17,506 bases of DNA from Actinoallomurus liliacearum (GTDB lineage: Bacteria > Actinomycetota > Actinomycetes > Streptosporangiales > Streptosporangiaceae). Numbering within the stretch: position 1 is the first letter of the stretch; each line of letters opens with the position of its first letter. The notes under the pieces are model-generated. The model was not told the origin of the DNA. It ran no database searches and was given only the letters and a program-made list of their open reading frames with translations. Made by a program: the position numbers and the translations under genes. Shown here in pieces: positions 7,561 to 14,793 of the stretch. Where the stretch lies: positions 1 to 17,506 of the forward strand of contig NZ_BAABHJ010000035.1 in NCBI RefSeq assembly GCF_039542035.1, read 5' to 3'.

Positions 7561-9183
7561 ATGCCCCAGAGACGCCGCTCGCAAGAGCCGCCACCCATGA
7601 GGTCCGGTCGCGGACCGCGCCGGCCGACGTACCGGTCGATCGCCGCCGCGGTCTTCGGACTCATCGCGCTCGTCGCCACCGGCGCGCCGGCGCTGGCCGC
7701 GTCCGGCGCGTCCGGCGGCCGGACCTACTACGTCGACTGCGCCGCCGGTAAGGACTCCTCCGCCGGCACGACGACCGGCACCGCCTGGCGGACCCTGGGC
7801 CGCGTCAACACGGCGACATTCAAGCCCGGCGACTCCATCCTGCTGCGCCGGGGGACCAGCTGCGCCGGAACGCTGGCCCCGCAGGGATCGGGGACCTCCG
7901 CCGCCCCGATCGTGGTCGGCGCGTACGGCAGCGGCGCCCGGCCGGCGATCAACGCGGCGGGCGCGCGGGCGGCCGTGTACCTGCACAACGTGCAGGGCTG
8001 GGAGATCCGCCACCTGGACGTCTCCGATCCGGCGACGAGCGACGGAAACCCGCGCACCGGGATCTACGTGCTGCTGGAGGACTACGGCACCGGCGGTCAC
8101 TACGTGGTCGATGACGTGACGGTTCACGACGTGACCGGGTGCGACTGCACGGATCCGGAGATCGAGCCCAGCGGGGGCGTGGTCTTCAGGGCGGCCGGTT
8201 CGGCCGTGCCGACCGGCTTCGACGGCATCCAGGTCTCCCACAGCGCCGTCTCCCGTGTCCACGGGTTCGGGATCGGCACGACGTCGCGGTGGAGCCGCCG
8301 GCCGCAGCACCCGGACGGCGTCGGCCCGTTCGTTCCCATGAGCCACGTCGACGTCGCGGGCAACCGGCTCCAGGATCTCGGCGGCTCCGGGATCGTGGTG
8401 CAGAACGGCGTCGATCCACTGATCGAGCGCAACGACGTCGACGGCTTCTCCCGGGACGAGACGACCGCCCACAGCGGCATCTACGCCTGGAACTCCGACG
8501 GCGCGGTCGAGCAGTACAACCGCGTCACGAACGGCGACGCCACTCCATTCGCGCCCGCCTACAGCATCGAGGCGGCGAGTTCACGCTCGCTCTTGCAGTA
8601 CAACTACAGCAGTGACAACCACGGCGGGTTCGTCTATATCTGCGGTGACGCGGGCAACCCCATCGACGGCGCGACGGTGCGCTACAACATCAGCCAGAAT
8701 GACAGGAACGTCGCGCTGGGCGCTCTCGTCATTCCGCTCATCAGCGTCTGCCCTGGCAGCGTGGATAGCAACATCACCTTCTACAACAATGTCGTCTACA
8801 GCGACGTGGCGGACAACACTTCTTTGATCAACATCTTCTTCGGCGACGCGCCGCATGTCTTCAAGAACAACATATTCGTCGGCGGGGCGTCCGGTCTGAT
8901 GATCAACGACTCCGCCGGAGTCTATGACCATAATCTCTACGACGGCATCGGATCGGTGCCGTCCGGTGCGACGAACTCGGTCACCGCCAAGCCGCTGTTC
9001 AAACGTCCGGGCCAGGGACCCGACGGCTACCGGCTCGCCTGCGGTTCGCCGGCCTTCCGGGCGGGCGTGGCGATTCCGGACGCCGGTGACCGCGACTTCT
9101 ACGGCTTCCGGCTGCAGGCCGACCAGCCCCCGAACATCGGCTCCTACCAGGGCCCCGCCTGCGCGAGCAACAGCCACCGATGA
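7561..9183 (+). CDS. Secreted right-handed parallel beta-helix repeat protein
   Basis: The 540-aa protein has an Arg-rich N-terminus, a hydrophobic core (SIAAAVFGLIALVATGAPA) and an ALA-AS signal-peptidase site near residue 55, so it should be exported. The mature part opens with TYYVDCAAGKD and a PGDSILLRRGT segment typical of pectate-lyase-like beta-helix proteins. It continues with many short Asn/Gly/Val strand repeats, such as VDVAGNRLQDLGGSGIVVQNG and ILLRRGTSCAG-type turns. Such folds bind or cleave polysaccharides; no catalytic set can be assigned here. The ATG at 7561 has CGGAG 8 nt upstream. Another in-frame ATG at 7597 would still keep the signal peptide, and one at 7489 lacks a good ribosome site. 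A strong terminator follows. It is not a known PKS enzyme, and its location between the SchA/CurD gene and the PKS operon is unusual. Confidence 0.85.
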   Translation: MPQRRRSQEPPPMRSGRGPRRPTYRSIAAAVFGLIALVATGAPALAASGASGGRTYYVDCAAGKDSSAGTTTGTAWRTLGRVNTATFKPGDSILLRRGTSCAGTLAPQGSGTSAAPIVVGAYGSGARPAINAAGARAAVYLHNVQGWEIRHLDVSDPATSDGNPRTGIYVLLEDYGTGGHYVVDDVTVHDVTGCDCTDPEIEPSGGVVFRAAGSAVPTGFDGIQVSHSAVSRVHGFGIGTTSRWSRRPQHPDGVGPFVPMSHVDVAGNRLQDLGGSGIVVQNGVDPLIERNDVDGFSRDETTAHSGIYAWNSDGAVEQYNRVTNGDATPFAPAYSIEAASSRSLLQYNYSSDNHGGFVYICGDAGNPIDGATVRYNISQNDRNVALGALVIPLISVCPGSVDSNITFYNNVVYSDVADNTSLINIFFGDAPHVFKNNIFVGGASGLMINDSAGVYDHNLYDGIGSVPSGATNSVTAKPLFKRPGQGPDGYRLACGSPAFRAGVAIPDAGDRDFYGFRLQADQPPNIGSYQGPACASNSHR

Positions 9184-9204
9184 TCTGACCACGATATGCG
9201 CCGC

Positions 9205-9247
9205 CGCGGCGGCCGGGACCGGCGAGGTCCCGGCCGCCGCGCTTTTC
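9205..9247 (+). terminator. Rho-independent terminator after the beta-helix gene
   Basis: A 16-bp perfect stem (CGCGGCGGCCGGGACC at 9205-9220 with 9226-9241) and a GGCGA loop are followed by CTTTTC. It insulates the beta-helix gene from the PKS operon, so the PKS operon needs its own promoter. Confidence 0.9.
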
Positions 9248-9329
9248 CCGCTACCGCGTCCGCTCGAGAACGTGTTGAGAACGGCGCTCGGCGTTCCCCC
9301 CATTCGAGCCTCGTGCGGCCCCGCGTGTT

Positions 9330-9347
9330 TCGAGCCAGGTTCGACCG
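9330..9347 (+). promoter_or_regulatory. Candidate SARP-binding direct repeat at the PKS operon promoter
   Basis: TCGAGCC (9330-9336) and TCGACCG (9341-9347) are separated by 4 bp, an exact 11-bp period as in ActII-ORF4/DnrI sites. A further TCGAGCC lies at 9304-9310, out of phase. The box is 54 bp upstream of the cyclase start and downstream of the terminator, where the operon promoter must be. Confidence 0.55.
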
Positions 9348-9400
9348 GAACCAGACCCGGTCGGATGAGCATGGCGGCACAGCACGAGAGGAGGTCCGGG

Positions 9401-9727
9401 GTGCACCGGACATTGATCGTCGCTCGGATGGCGCCGGGCGAGGCAGAGAGCGTGGCGCAAATATTCGCGGACTCGGACGCGACCGACCTGCCCCGGATGG
9501 TCGGCGTGTCGCGACGTACGCTGTTCCGCTTCCACGACCTGTATTTCCACTTGGTGGAGGCGGATGACGATATTTCGCCGAGCCTCTACAAGGCGCGCAG
9601 CCATCCGCTCTATTCGGAGATCAACGAGCGGCTGTCGCACCACATCCGACCGTACGACCCGAACTGGAAAGAGCCCAAGGACGCCATGGCGTCTCCTTTC
9701 TACGTCTGGGAGGCGAACGGTGAGTGA
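9401..9727 (+). CDS. TcmI-type polyketide cyclase
   Basis: The 108-aa protein begins VHRTLIVARMAPGEAESVA and contains PRMVGVSRRTLFRFHDLYFHLVE, the hallmark of the TcmI family (about 110 aa, ferredoxin-like fold). TcmI closes the last ring in tetracenomycin biosynthesis, and homologues in WhiE and pentangular clusters direct late ring closures. The GTG at 9401 is chosen because AGGAGG (9389-9394) lies 6 nt upstream and the protein then starts like its family. It is the first gene of the PKS operon. Its stop overlaps the cupin start, so the two should be translationally coupled. Confidence 0.95.
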   Translation: MHRTLIVARMAPGEAESVAQIFADSDATDLPRMVGVSRRTLFRFHDLYFHLVEADDDISPSLYKARSHPLYSEINERLSHHIRPYDPNWKEPKDAMASPFYVWEANGE

Positions 9728-10178
9728 CTCAGCGCAGCAGCTCACGGCTCCGGTGAAGGTCGCCGCCCGCGACGTGGCTCCGAACCGCCGGCGCGGCGGC
9801 GACATCCGGGTCGTCCTCAGCCCGAAGACGGTCGCCTCGACGTCCGGTTTCATGGGCACGCTGACCCTCGCTCCCGACGAGTTCGTGGCCGAGCACTACC
9901 ACCCCTACTCGGAGGAGTTCATCTTCGTGGTCCGGGGCCGGATCACCGCGCGGATCGAGGGCGAGACCCTCATCGAGCTGTCCGCGGGCGAGGGCCTGAT
10001 GGTGCCCATCGGCCAGCGGCACCGCGTCTGGAACTCCGGGACCGAGGAGGCCCACGCGGTCTTCCACCTCAGCCCGCTGGCGCCCCGGCCCGACCTCGGC
10101 CACGTGGACACCGAGCCGCTGCCGCAGTCCGGGGCCGGACAGCCCCAGCTCGACGTCGGGGGCCGCGCCGATGAGTGA
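9720..10178 (+). CDS. Cupin-domain protein, TcmJ/WhiE-ORFII type
   Basis: The 152-aa protein has both cupin motifs. Motif 1 is HYHPYSEEFIFVVRG, supplying two His and a Glu for a metal. Motif 2 is VPIGQRHRVWNSG, supplying the third His. TcmJ-like cupins occur in most tetracenomycin, spore-pigment and pentangular clusters, where they assist correct cyclisation together with the aromatase. The GTG at 9720 has GGGAGG (9708-9713) 6 nt upstream and overlaps the cyclase stop by 8 bp. Its own stop overlaps the KS-alpha ATG by 8 bp, showing tight coupling across the first three genes. Confidence 0.93.
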   Translation: MSDSAQQLTAPVKVAARDVAPNRRRGGDIRVVLSPKTVASTSGFMGTLTLAPDEFVAEHYHPYSEEFIFVVRGRITARIEGETLIELSAGEGLMVPIGQRHRVWNSGTEEAHAVFHLSPLAPRPDLGHVDTEPLPQSGAGQPQLDVGGRADE

Positions 10179-11433
10179 CAGACAGGTCGTCATCACCGGG
10201 ATGGGGGTGGTGGCGCCGGGCGGGATCGGCACCAAGGCGTACTGGGACCTGCTGACCGCCGGCCGTACGGCGACCCGCACCATCACCCTGTTCGACGCCT
10301 CCGGCTTCCGCTCGCGGATCGCCGCCGAGTGCGACTTCGATCCCGCCGCGGAGGGCCTGAGCCCGCAGGAGATCCGCCGGATGGACCGCGCCGCGCAGTT
10401 CGGTGTCGTGTGCGCCCGCGAGGCCCTGGCCGACAGCGGCCTGGAGGAGGGCGACATCCCGCCCGAGCGGATCGGCGTCACCATCGGCAGCGCCGTCGGC
10501 TGCACGATGGGCCTCGAGGAGGAGTACGTCGTCCTCAGCGACGGCGGCCGCCGGTGGCTCGTCGACCCGGCCTACGCCGTGCCTCATCTCTACGGGCACA
10601 TGGTGCCGAGCACGATGGCGTGCGAGGTCGCCTGGGTGGCCGGAGCCGAGGGCCCGGTATCGCTGATCTCCACCGGATGCACGGCCGGGCTGGACGCCGT
10701 CTGCGCCGGCAGCAACCTGATACTCAGCGGCCGCTCCGACGTGGTGATCGCCGGGGCGACCGACGCGCCGATCTCGCCGATCACCTCGGCGTGCTTCGAC
10801 GCGATCAAGGCGACGTCCTCGAACAACGACGACCCGGCGCACGCCTCCCGGCCGTTCGACGCGCGCCGGGACGGGTTCGTCCTCGGCGAGGGCGCGGCGG
10901 TCTTCGTACTGGAGGAACGCGAGGCTGCCCACCGGCGCGGGGCGCACGTCTACGCCGAGGTGGCCGGCTTCGCGAACCGCAGCAACGCCTACCACATGAC
11001 CGGCCTCAAGCCCGACGGCCGCGAGATGGCCGAGGCGATCACGCACGCGCTGCGCCTGGCCCGGCAGGACCCCACCGACATCGACTACATCAACGCGCAC
11101 GGTTCCGGGACCAAGCAGAACGACCGTCATGAGACGGCGGCGTTCAAGCGCTCCCTCGGCCGGCACGCGTACGAGGTGCCGGTCAGCTCGATCAAGTCGA
11201 TGATCGGGCATTCGCTCGGCGCCATCGGCTCGATCGAGGTGGCGGCCTGCGCGCTGGCCATCGAGCACCAGGTCGTGCCGCCGACGGCCAACCTGCACGA
11301 GGCCGATCCGGAGTGCGATCTCGACTACGTGCCGCTGACCGCGCGCGAACACGCCATCGACACCGTCCTCAGCGTCGGAAGCGGTTTCGGAGGTTTCCAG
11401 ACCGCCGTGGTGATGAGGCGGGACCGGACATGA
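10171..11433 (+). CDS. Type II PKS beta-ketoacyl synthase, KS-alpha subunit
   Basis: The 420-aa protein has the length expected for KS-alpha. It carries the active-site Cys170 in STGCTAGLDA, His310 in NAHGSGTKQNDRHE and His347 in SIKSMIGHSLGAIGS, so all catalytic residues are present. It performs the decarboxylative Claisen condensations on ACP-bound chains as a heterodimer with KS-beta. The ATG at 10171 lies inside the end of the cupin gene. The closest family resemblance by motif and neighbourhood is to TcmK, WhiE-ORFIII and pentangular KS-alpha. Instead of overlapping KS-beta directly, as is usual, its stop codon overlaps the start of a 35-codon mini-ORF. Confidence 0.98.
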   Translation: MSDRQVVITGMGVVAPGGIGTKAYWDLLTAGRTATRTITLFDASGFRSRIAAECDFDPAAEGLSPQEIRRMDRAAQFGVVCAREALADSGLEEGDIPPERIGVTIGSAVGCTMGLEEEYVVLSDGGRRWLVDPAYAVPHLYGHMVPSTMACEVAWVAGAEGPVSLISTGCTAGLDAVCAGSNLILSGRSDVVIAGATDAPISPITSACFDAIKATSSNNDDPAHASRPFDARRDGFVLGEGAAVFVLEEREAAHRRGAHVYAEVAGFANRSNAYHMTGLKPDGREMAEAITHALRLARQDPTDIDYINAHGSGTKQNDRHETAAFKRSLGRHAYEVPVSSIKSMIGHSLGAIGSIEVAACALAIEHQVVPPTANLHEADPECDLDYVPLTAREHAIDTVLSVGSGFGGFQTAVVMRRDRT

Positions 11434-11537
11434 GCGAGCGCAGCGAGCGAATCATGAACGCAGTGCCTCCGGTCGCTCCGCCGACGCCGGGAGGTCGGCC
11501 GGGGCGGGTTGGTCGGGCGAGGAAGGAGGCCGCATGA
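11430..11537 (+). CDS. 35-codon mini-ORF between KS-alpha and KS-beta
   Basis: The ATG at 11430 overlaps the KS-alpha stop (ATGA), and its TGA at 11535-11537 overlaps the KS-beta ATG (ATGA). The frame is therefore coupled at both ends. The product starts MSERSERIMNAVPP and continues Pro/Gly/Arg-rich to KEAA, with no known domain. It may be only a translated spacer that keeps ribosomes moving from KS-alpha to KS-beta, rather than a functional peptide. I recall SERSER-type starts recurring in annotated actinomycete genes, which suggests an inserted repetitive element; this is from memory and not verified. It is preceded by no clear ribosome site of its own. Confidence 0.35.
   Translation: MSERSERIMNAVPPVAPPTPGGRPGRVGRARKEAA
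11431..11456 (+). repeat. SERSER-coding short repeat element at the KS-alpha/KS-beta junction
   Basis: Two tandem nonamers, AGCGAGCGC (11433-11441) and AGCGAGCGA (11442-11450), are followed by ATCATG. The element includes the KS-alpha stop codon and the first codons of the mini-ORF. It looks like a dispersed actinomycete repeat that landed in the operon. Confidence 0.45.
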
Positions 11538-12754
11538 CCAGATCCGCGGTCATCACCGGGATCGGGGTCACGGCTCCGAACGGCCTCGGGACCGAGGCCT
11601 ACTGGTCGGCGACCCTCGACGGACGCAGCGGCCTCGCGCCGATCGAACGGTTCGACCCGTCCGACTATCCGGTGCGGGTGGCCGGAGAGGTGACGGAGTT
11701 CACCGCGCGCGACCACGTGCCCGGCCGACTGATCCCGCAGACCGACAACTGGACCCACCTCGGTCTGACCGCCGCGGCGTGGGCGCTGGAGGACGCGGTC
11801 GCCGACCCGCAGACGTTCCCCGAGTACGACATGGCGGTGGTGACCGCCAGCTCGTCCGGGGGCACGGAGTTCGGCCAGCGCGAGATCGAGCGGCTGTGGT
11901 CGAAGGGACCCCGATGGGTCGGCGCGTACCAGTCGATCGCCTGGTTCTACGCGGCGACGACCGGGCAGATCTCCATCCGGCACGGGATGCGCGGCCCGTG
12001 CGGGGTGATCTGCGCCGAGCAGGCCGGGGCGCTGGACGCGGCCGGGCAGGCACGGCAGTTGGTCCAGCAGGGAACCCGCCTGGTGGTCACCGGCGGCACG
12101 GACGCGTCGCTGTGCCCCTATGGGCTGACCGCGCAGTACGCCAACGGCAGGTTGAGTGAGAGCGCCGATCCAGGCGGCGCGTATCTGCCCTTCGACGCCG
12201 CCGCAGCCGGTTACGTCCCCGGTGAGGGCGGCGCGATGCTCGTCGTGGAGGACGCGGCCGAGGCACGGGCCCGTTCCGCGCCGCGGCTGTACGGGACGAT
12301 CGCCGGCTACGCCGCGACGTTCGACCCGCGGCCGGGATCCTCGCGCGAACCCGGGCTGCGCCGGGCGATCGAACTGGCCCTGACGGACGCCGGGCTCGCC
12401 CCCGAGGCGATCGGGGTCGTCTTCGCGGACGCCGCCGGCGTGCCGGAACTCGACCGGCAGGAGGCGGCGGCGATCAGCGCCGTCTTCGGTCCGGCCGGCG
12501 TTCCGGTCACCGCGCCCAAGACCATGACCGGACGTCTCAACGCGGGTGGAGCGGCCCTGGACGTCGCCGCCGCCCTGCTCGCGATGCGCGACGGCGTCAT
12601 CCCGCCCACGGTCGGCGTCACCGAACTCGCGCCGGGTTGCGACATCGACCTGGTGCGCGACGCGCCGAGAGAGGCGCCACTCAGCGCCGCCCTGGTGCTC
12701 GCCCGCGGCTACGGCGGCTTCAACGCGGCAATCGTCCTGACGGCGACCGACTAA
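11534..12754 (+). CDS. Type II PKS chain length factor, KS-beta subunit
   Basis: The 406-aa KS homologue has the active-site Cys replaced by Gln (Gln163 in CAEQAGALDA), the defining KS-beta change. The Gln allows malonyl-ACP decarboxylation for chain initiation, and the subunit sets chain length at the dimer interface. The stretch GGTEFGQREIERLW aligns with the actinorhodin CLF gate region. The residues corresponding to Phe109, Thr112 and Phe116 are Thr111, Gly114 and Ile118. These smaller side chains fit a longer chain than C16 (inference). GGAAGGAGG (11521-11529) precedes the ATG by 4 nt. The gap from KS-alpha is exactly 100 bp, unusual for this pair, and is filled by the mini-ORF. Confidence 0.97.
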   Translation: MTRSAVITGIGVTAPNGLGTEAYWSATLDGRSGLAPIERFDPSDYPVRVAGEVTEFTARDHVPGRLIPQTDNWTHLGLTAAAWALEDAVADPQTFPEYDMAVVTASSSGGTEFGQREIERLWSKGPRWVGAYQSIAWFYAATTGQISIRHGMRGPCGVICAEQAGALDAAGQARQLVQQGTRLVVTGGTDASLCPYGLTAQYANGRLSESADPGGAYLPFDAAAAGYVPGEGGAMLVVEDAAEARARSAPRLYGTIAGYAATFDPRPGSSREPGLRRAIELALTDAGLAPEAIGVVFADAAGVPELDRQEAAAISAVFGPAGVPVTAPKTMTGRLNAGGAALDVAAALLAMRDGVIPPTVGVTELAPGCDIDLVRDAPREAPLSAALVLARGYGGFNAAIVLTATD

Positions 12755-12765
12755 CGGAGTGACAG

Positions 12766-13026
12766 ATGGCAGAGTCCGGATCCTTCACCCTCGACGATCT
12801 CAGAGAGATCCTGCGCACCTGCGCGGGGGACGCCGAGTCCGTCGACCTCGACAGTGACATCGCCGACGTCACGTTCGAGGAGCTCGGCTACGACTCGCTC
12901 GCCGTGCTGGAGGTGGCGGCGAAGCTGCAGAACCACCTCGGCGTGGTCATCCCCGACGACGCGACCGAGCAGTTGCCCACGCCGCGTGCCCTGACCGACT
13001 ACGTCAACCTCCGACTGGTGGCCTGA
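12766..13026 (+). CDS. Type II PKS acyl carrier protein
   Basis: This 86-aa ACP carries the phosphopantetheine site Ser44 in ELGYDSLAVLEV. The surroundings are typical: acidic helix II and a DDATEQLPTPRALTDYV C-terminus. It holds malonyl extender units and the growing polyketide for KS-alpha/KS-beta. CGGAGTG lies 4 nt before the ATG, and the gene starts 11 bp after the KS-beta stop. A phosphopantetheinyl transferase is not in the window and must come from elsewhere. Confidence 0.97.
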   Translation: MAESGSFTLDDLREILRTCAGDAESVDLDSDIADVTFEELGYDSLAVLEVAAKLQNHLGVVIPDDATEQLPTPRALTDYVNLRLVA

Positions 13027-13067
13027 CCAGCCGAAGGACGCCCACCGGCCCGACAAGGAAAGAACTC

Positions 13068-13556
13068 ATGGCAGGACACACTGACAACGCGATCGTCATC
13101 AACGCGCCCATGGCCCTGGTGTGGGACATGACCAACGACGTCGCGTCATGGCCTTCGCTGTTCAGCGAGTACGCCGCCGCGGAGATCCTGAAACGCGACG
13201 GCGACACGGTCACCTTCCGGCTCACGATGCATCCCGACGAGGACGGCCAGGTGTGGAGCTGGGTCTCCGAGCGGACCGCCGACCCGGTCGGTCGTGAGGT
13301 CAACGCTCACCGGATCGAGACGGGTCCGTTCGAGCACATGAACATCCACTGGGAGTACCGCGAGGTCGCGGACGGCGTGCGCATGCGCTGGGTGCAGGAC
13401 TTCCACATGAAGCCGCAGGCGCCCGTCGACGACGCCGCCATGACCGAGCACCTCAACCGGAACACCGCGATCCAGATGGACCGGATCAAGCGACTGGTGG
13501 AGGAGGCCGCGGCCGGCCACGTGGCGGCGGCGACCACCCGGCAGGCCGAGGGATGA
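13068..13556 (+). CDS. Single-domain aromatase/cyclase, TcmN N-terminal/WhiE-ORFVI type
   Basis: The 162-aa START/Bet v1-like protein has the conserved aromatase/cyclase pattern. It opens with DNAIVINAPMALVWDMTNDV-WP-LFSEYA. It then carries WSWVSERTADPV, AHRIETGPFEHMNIHWEY and MRWVQDFHMKPQAPVDDA. This family binds the linear poly-beta-ketone and directs first-ring closure and aromatisation, usually C9-C14 with a non-reduced first ring. It matches the N-terminal half of TcmN only; the O-methyltransferase half is absent. AAGGAAAG lies about 5 nt before the ATG. Its stop overlaps the next gene's start (ATGA). Confidence 0.95.
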   Translation: MAGHTDNAIVINAPMALVWDMTNDVASWPSLFSEYAAAEILKRDGDTVTFRLTMHPDEDGQVWSWVSERTADPVGREVNAHRIETGPFEHMNIHWEYREVADGVRMRWVQDFHMKPQAPVDDAAMTEHLNRNTAIQMDRIKRLVEEAAAGHVAAATTRQAEG

Positions 13557-14026
13557 TCTCGGCGCTGCTCCCACTGGCGCTGTTCGCCAACGGCGTGGCG
13601 GTCGGCGTCATGCTCGGCAACGCGATCGGGCCGGCCGCGATGGCGCTCCACCTGCCGTACGCCCGCTACGTCGAGCTGATCAAGTTCATGTGGCCGCGGT
13701 ACGACCCCTTCGTTCCCATCCTGAACGTCCTGGCGTTCGGGCTGGACATCGCGATGGCGGTGACGGCCGGCGGGCGGCGGGACGGCACGGAGGCGTCCGA
13801 TCTGTTCATCGGCGCGGCCGTGCTGCTCGGCGTGCTCATGGTGATCTCGGTGACCAAGAACGTCCCGATCAACAAGTACGTGACGGGCCTGGACCCGGCG
13901 AGCCAGCCGGACGACTGGCCCGAGCGCGATCCCCGGGCCAGCTGGAAGCGGTGGAACGACATCCGGGTCGGCCTCGGCATCACCGCCCTGGTCGCCAACC
14001 TCGCGGGCGCGGCGGTGTTGCTGTGA
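13553..14026 (+). CDS. DUF1772/anthrone oxygenase-family membrane protein
   Basis: The 157-aa protein has four hydrophobic segments (about residues 2-25, 55-76, 83-103 and 138-157). It carries the family signature TKNVPINKYV, then a W-rich stretch (DDWPERDP-ASWKRWNDIR) before the last helix. The DUF1772 family includes fungal anthrone oxygenases such as HypC and EncC, which oxidise an anthrone ring to a quinone without an obvious cofactor. A quinone-forming role is therefore inferred. The gene is translationally coupled to the aromatase (4-bp overlap). It occupies the place where ABM-type anthrone oxygenases (TcmH, PdmH) occur in related clusters. The assignment to the family is firm; its activity here is not shown. 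Confidence 0.85.
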   Translation: MISALLPLALFANGVAVGVMLGNAIGPAAMALHLPYARYVELIKFMWPRYDPFVPILNVLAFGLDIAMAVTAGGRRDGTEASDLFIGAAVLLGVLMVISVTKNVPINKYVTGLDPASQPDDWPERDPRASWKRWNDIRVGLGITALVANLAGAAVLL

Positions 14027-14061
14027 CCGCATCGGAACCCCACACGGACGGCGAAGGAACG

Positions 14062-14793
14062 ATGGACATCAATCTGTCAGGCAAGAAGGTCCTGGTGACC
14101 GGCGGGTCGCGTGGCGTCGGGCGGGGCATCGTCCTCGGCCTCGCCCGCGCGGGCGCCGACGTGGTCACCTGCTATCGGACGGACGGCGAGGCGGTCGCCT
14201 CCCTCACCCGGGAGCTGAAGGAGACCGGCGGGGAGCACCACCTCGTCAAGGCGGACGTGAGCGTCCCGGCCGAGGTCGACGCGCTCGTCGAGGCCTGCCG
14301 CACCTCGTTCGGACGGCTGGACGCGGTCGTGCACAACGCGGGCGTCATCAGCCACGTACCGTTCGCCGAGCTGCCGTTCGAGGAGTGGCGGCGGATCGTC
14401 GACAACAACCTCGGCGGCCCGTACCTCGTCACGCAGCGGGCGCTGCCGCTGATCCCCTCCGGCGGGTCGGTCGTCTTCATCGGCTCCCGGGTGGCCGAGG
14501 TCGGCATCCCGCTGCGCGCGCACTACACCGCCACCAAGGCGGGCCTGGTCGGGCTCACCCGCTCGCTGTCCAAGGAACTCGGCGGACGCGGCGTCCGAGT
14601 GAACGTGGTGGCGCCGGGTCCCATCCAGACGGAGGAGCCCACCCCGCCGCAGGTCCTGGAGCGGTACCAGAAGCTCATCCCCCTGGGCCGGCTCGGCACC
14701 CCGGACGACGTCGCCGGCGTCGTGGCGTTCCTGACCAGCGACCTGTCACGGTTCGTGAACGGCGTGTCGATCAACGTGGACGGAGGGATCTGA
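14062..14793 (+). CDS. SDR-family ketoreductase (pentangular-type polyketide KR)
   Basis: The 243-aa classical SDR has the NADPH-binding TGGSRGVGRG (residues 13-22), HNAG (91-94), the catalytic Asn115/116, Ser142 and YTATK (Tyr155, Lys159), and a C-terminal VNGVSINVDGGI. It resembles FabG and the extra ketoreductases of pentangular pathways (PdmG, BenL) more than the C9-reducing ActIII type; this is a judgement from overall pattern and neighbours. The ATG at 14062 is preceded by GAAGGA. A GTG at 14023 overlapping the previous stop would add 13 residues. It probably reduces one ketone of the cyclising chain or ring system. Its stop overlaps the next start (TGATG). Confidence 0.92.
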   Translation: MDINLSGKKVLVTGGSRGVGRGIVLGLARAGADVVTCYRTDGEAVASLTRELKETGGEHHLVKADVSVPAEVDALVEACRTSFGRLDAVVHNAGVISHVPFAELPFEEWRRIVDNNLGGPYLVTQRALPLIPSGGSVVFIGSRVAEVGIPLRAHYTATKAGLVGLTRSLSKELGGRGVRVNVVAPGPIQTEEPTPPQVLERYQKLIPLGRLGTPDDVAGVVAFLTSDLSRFVNGVSINVDGGI

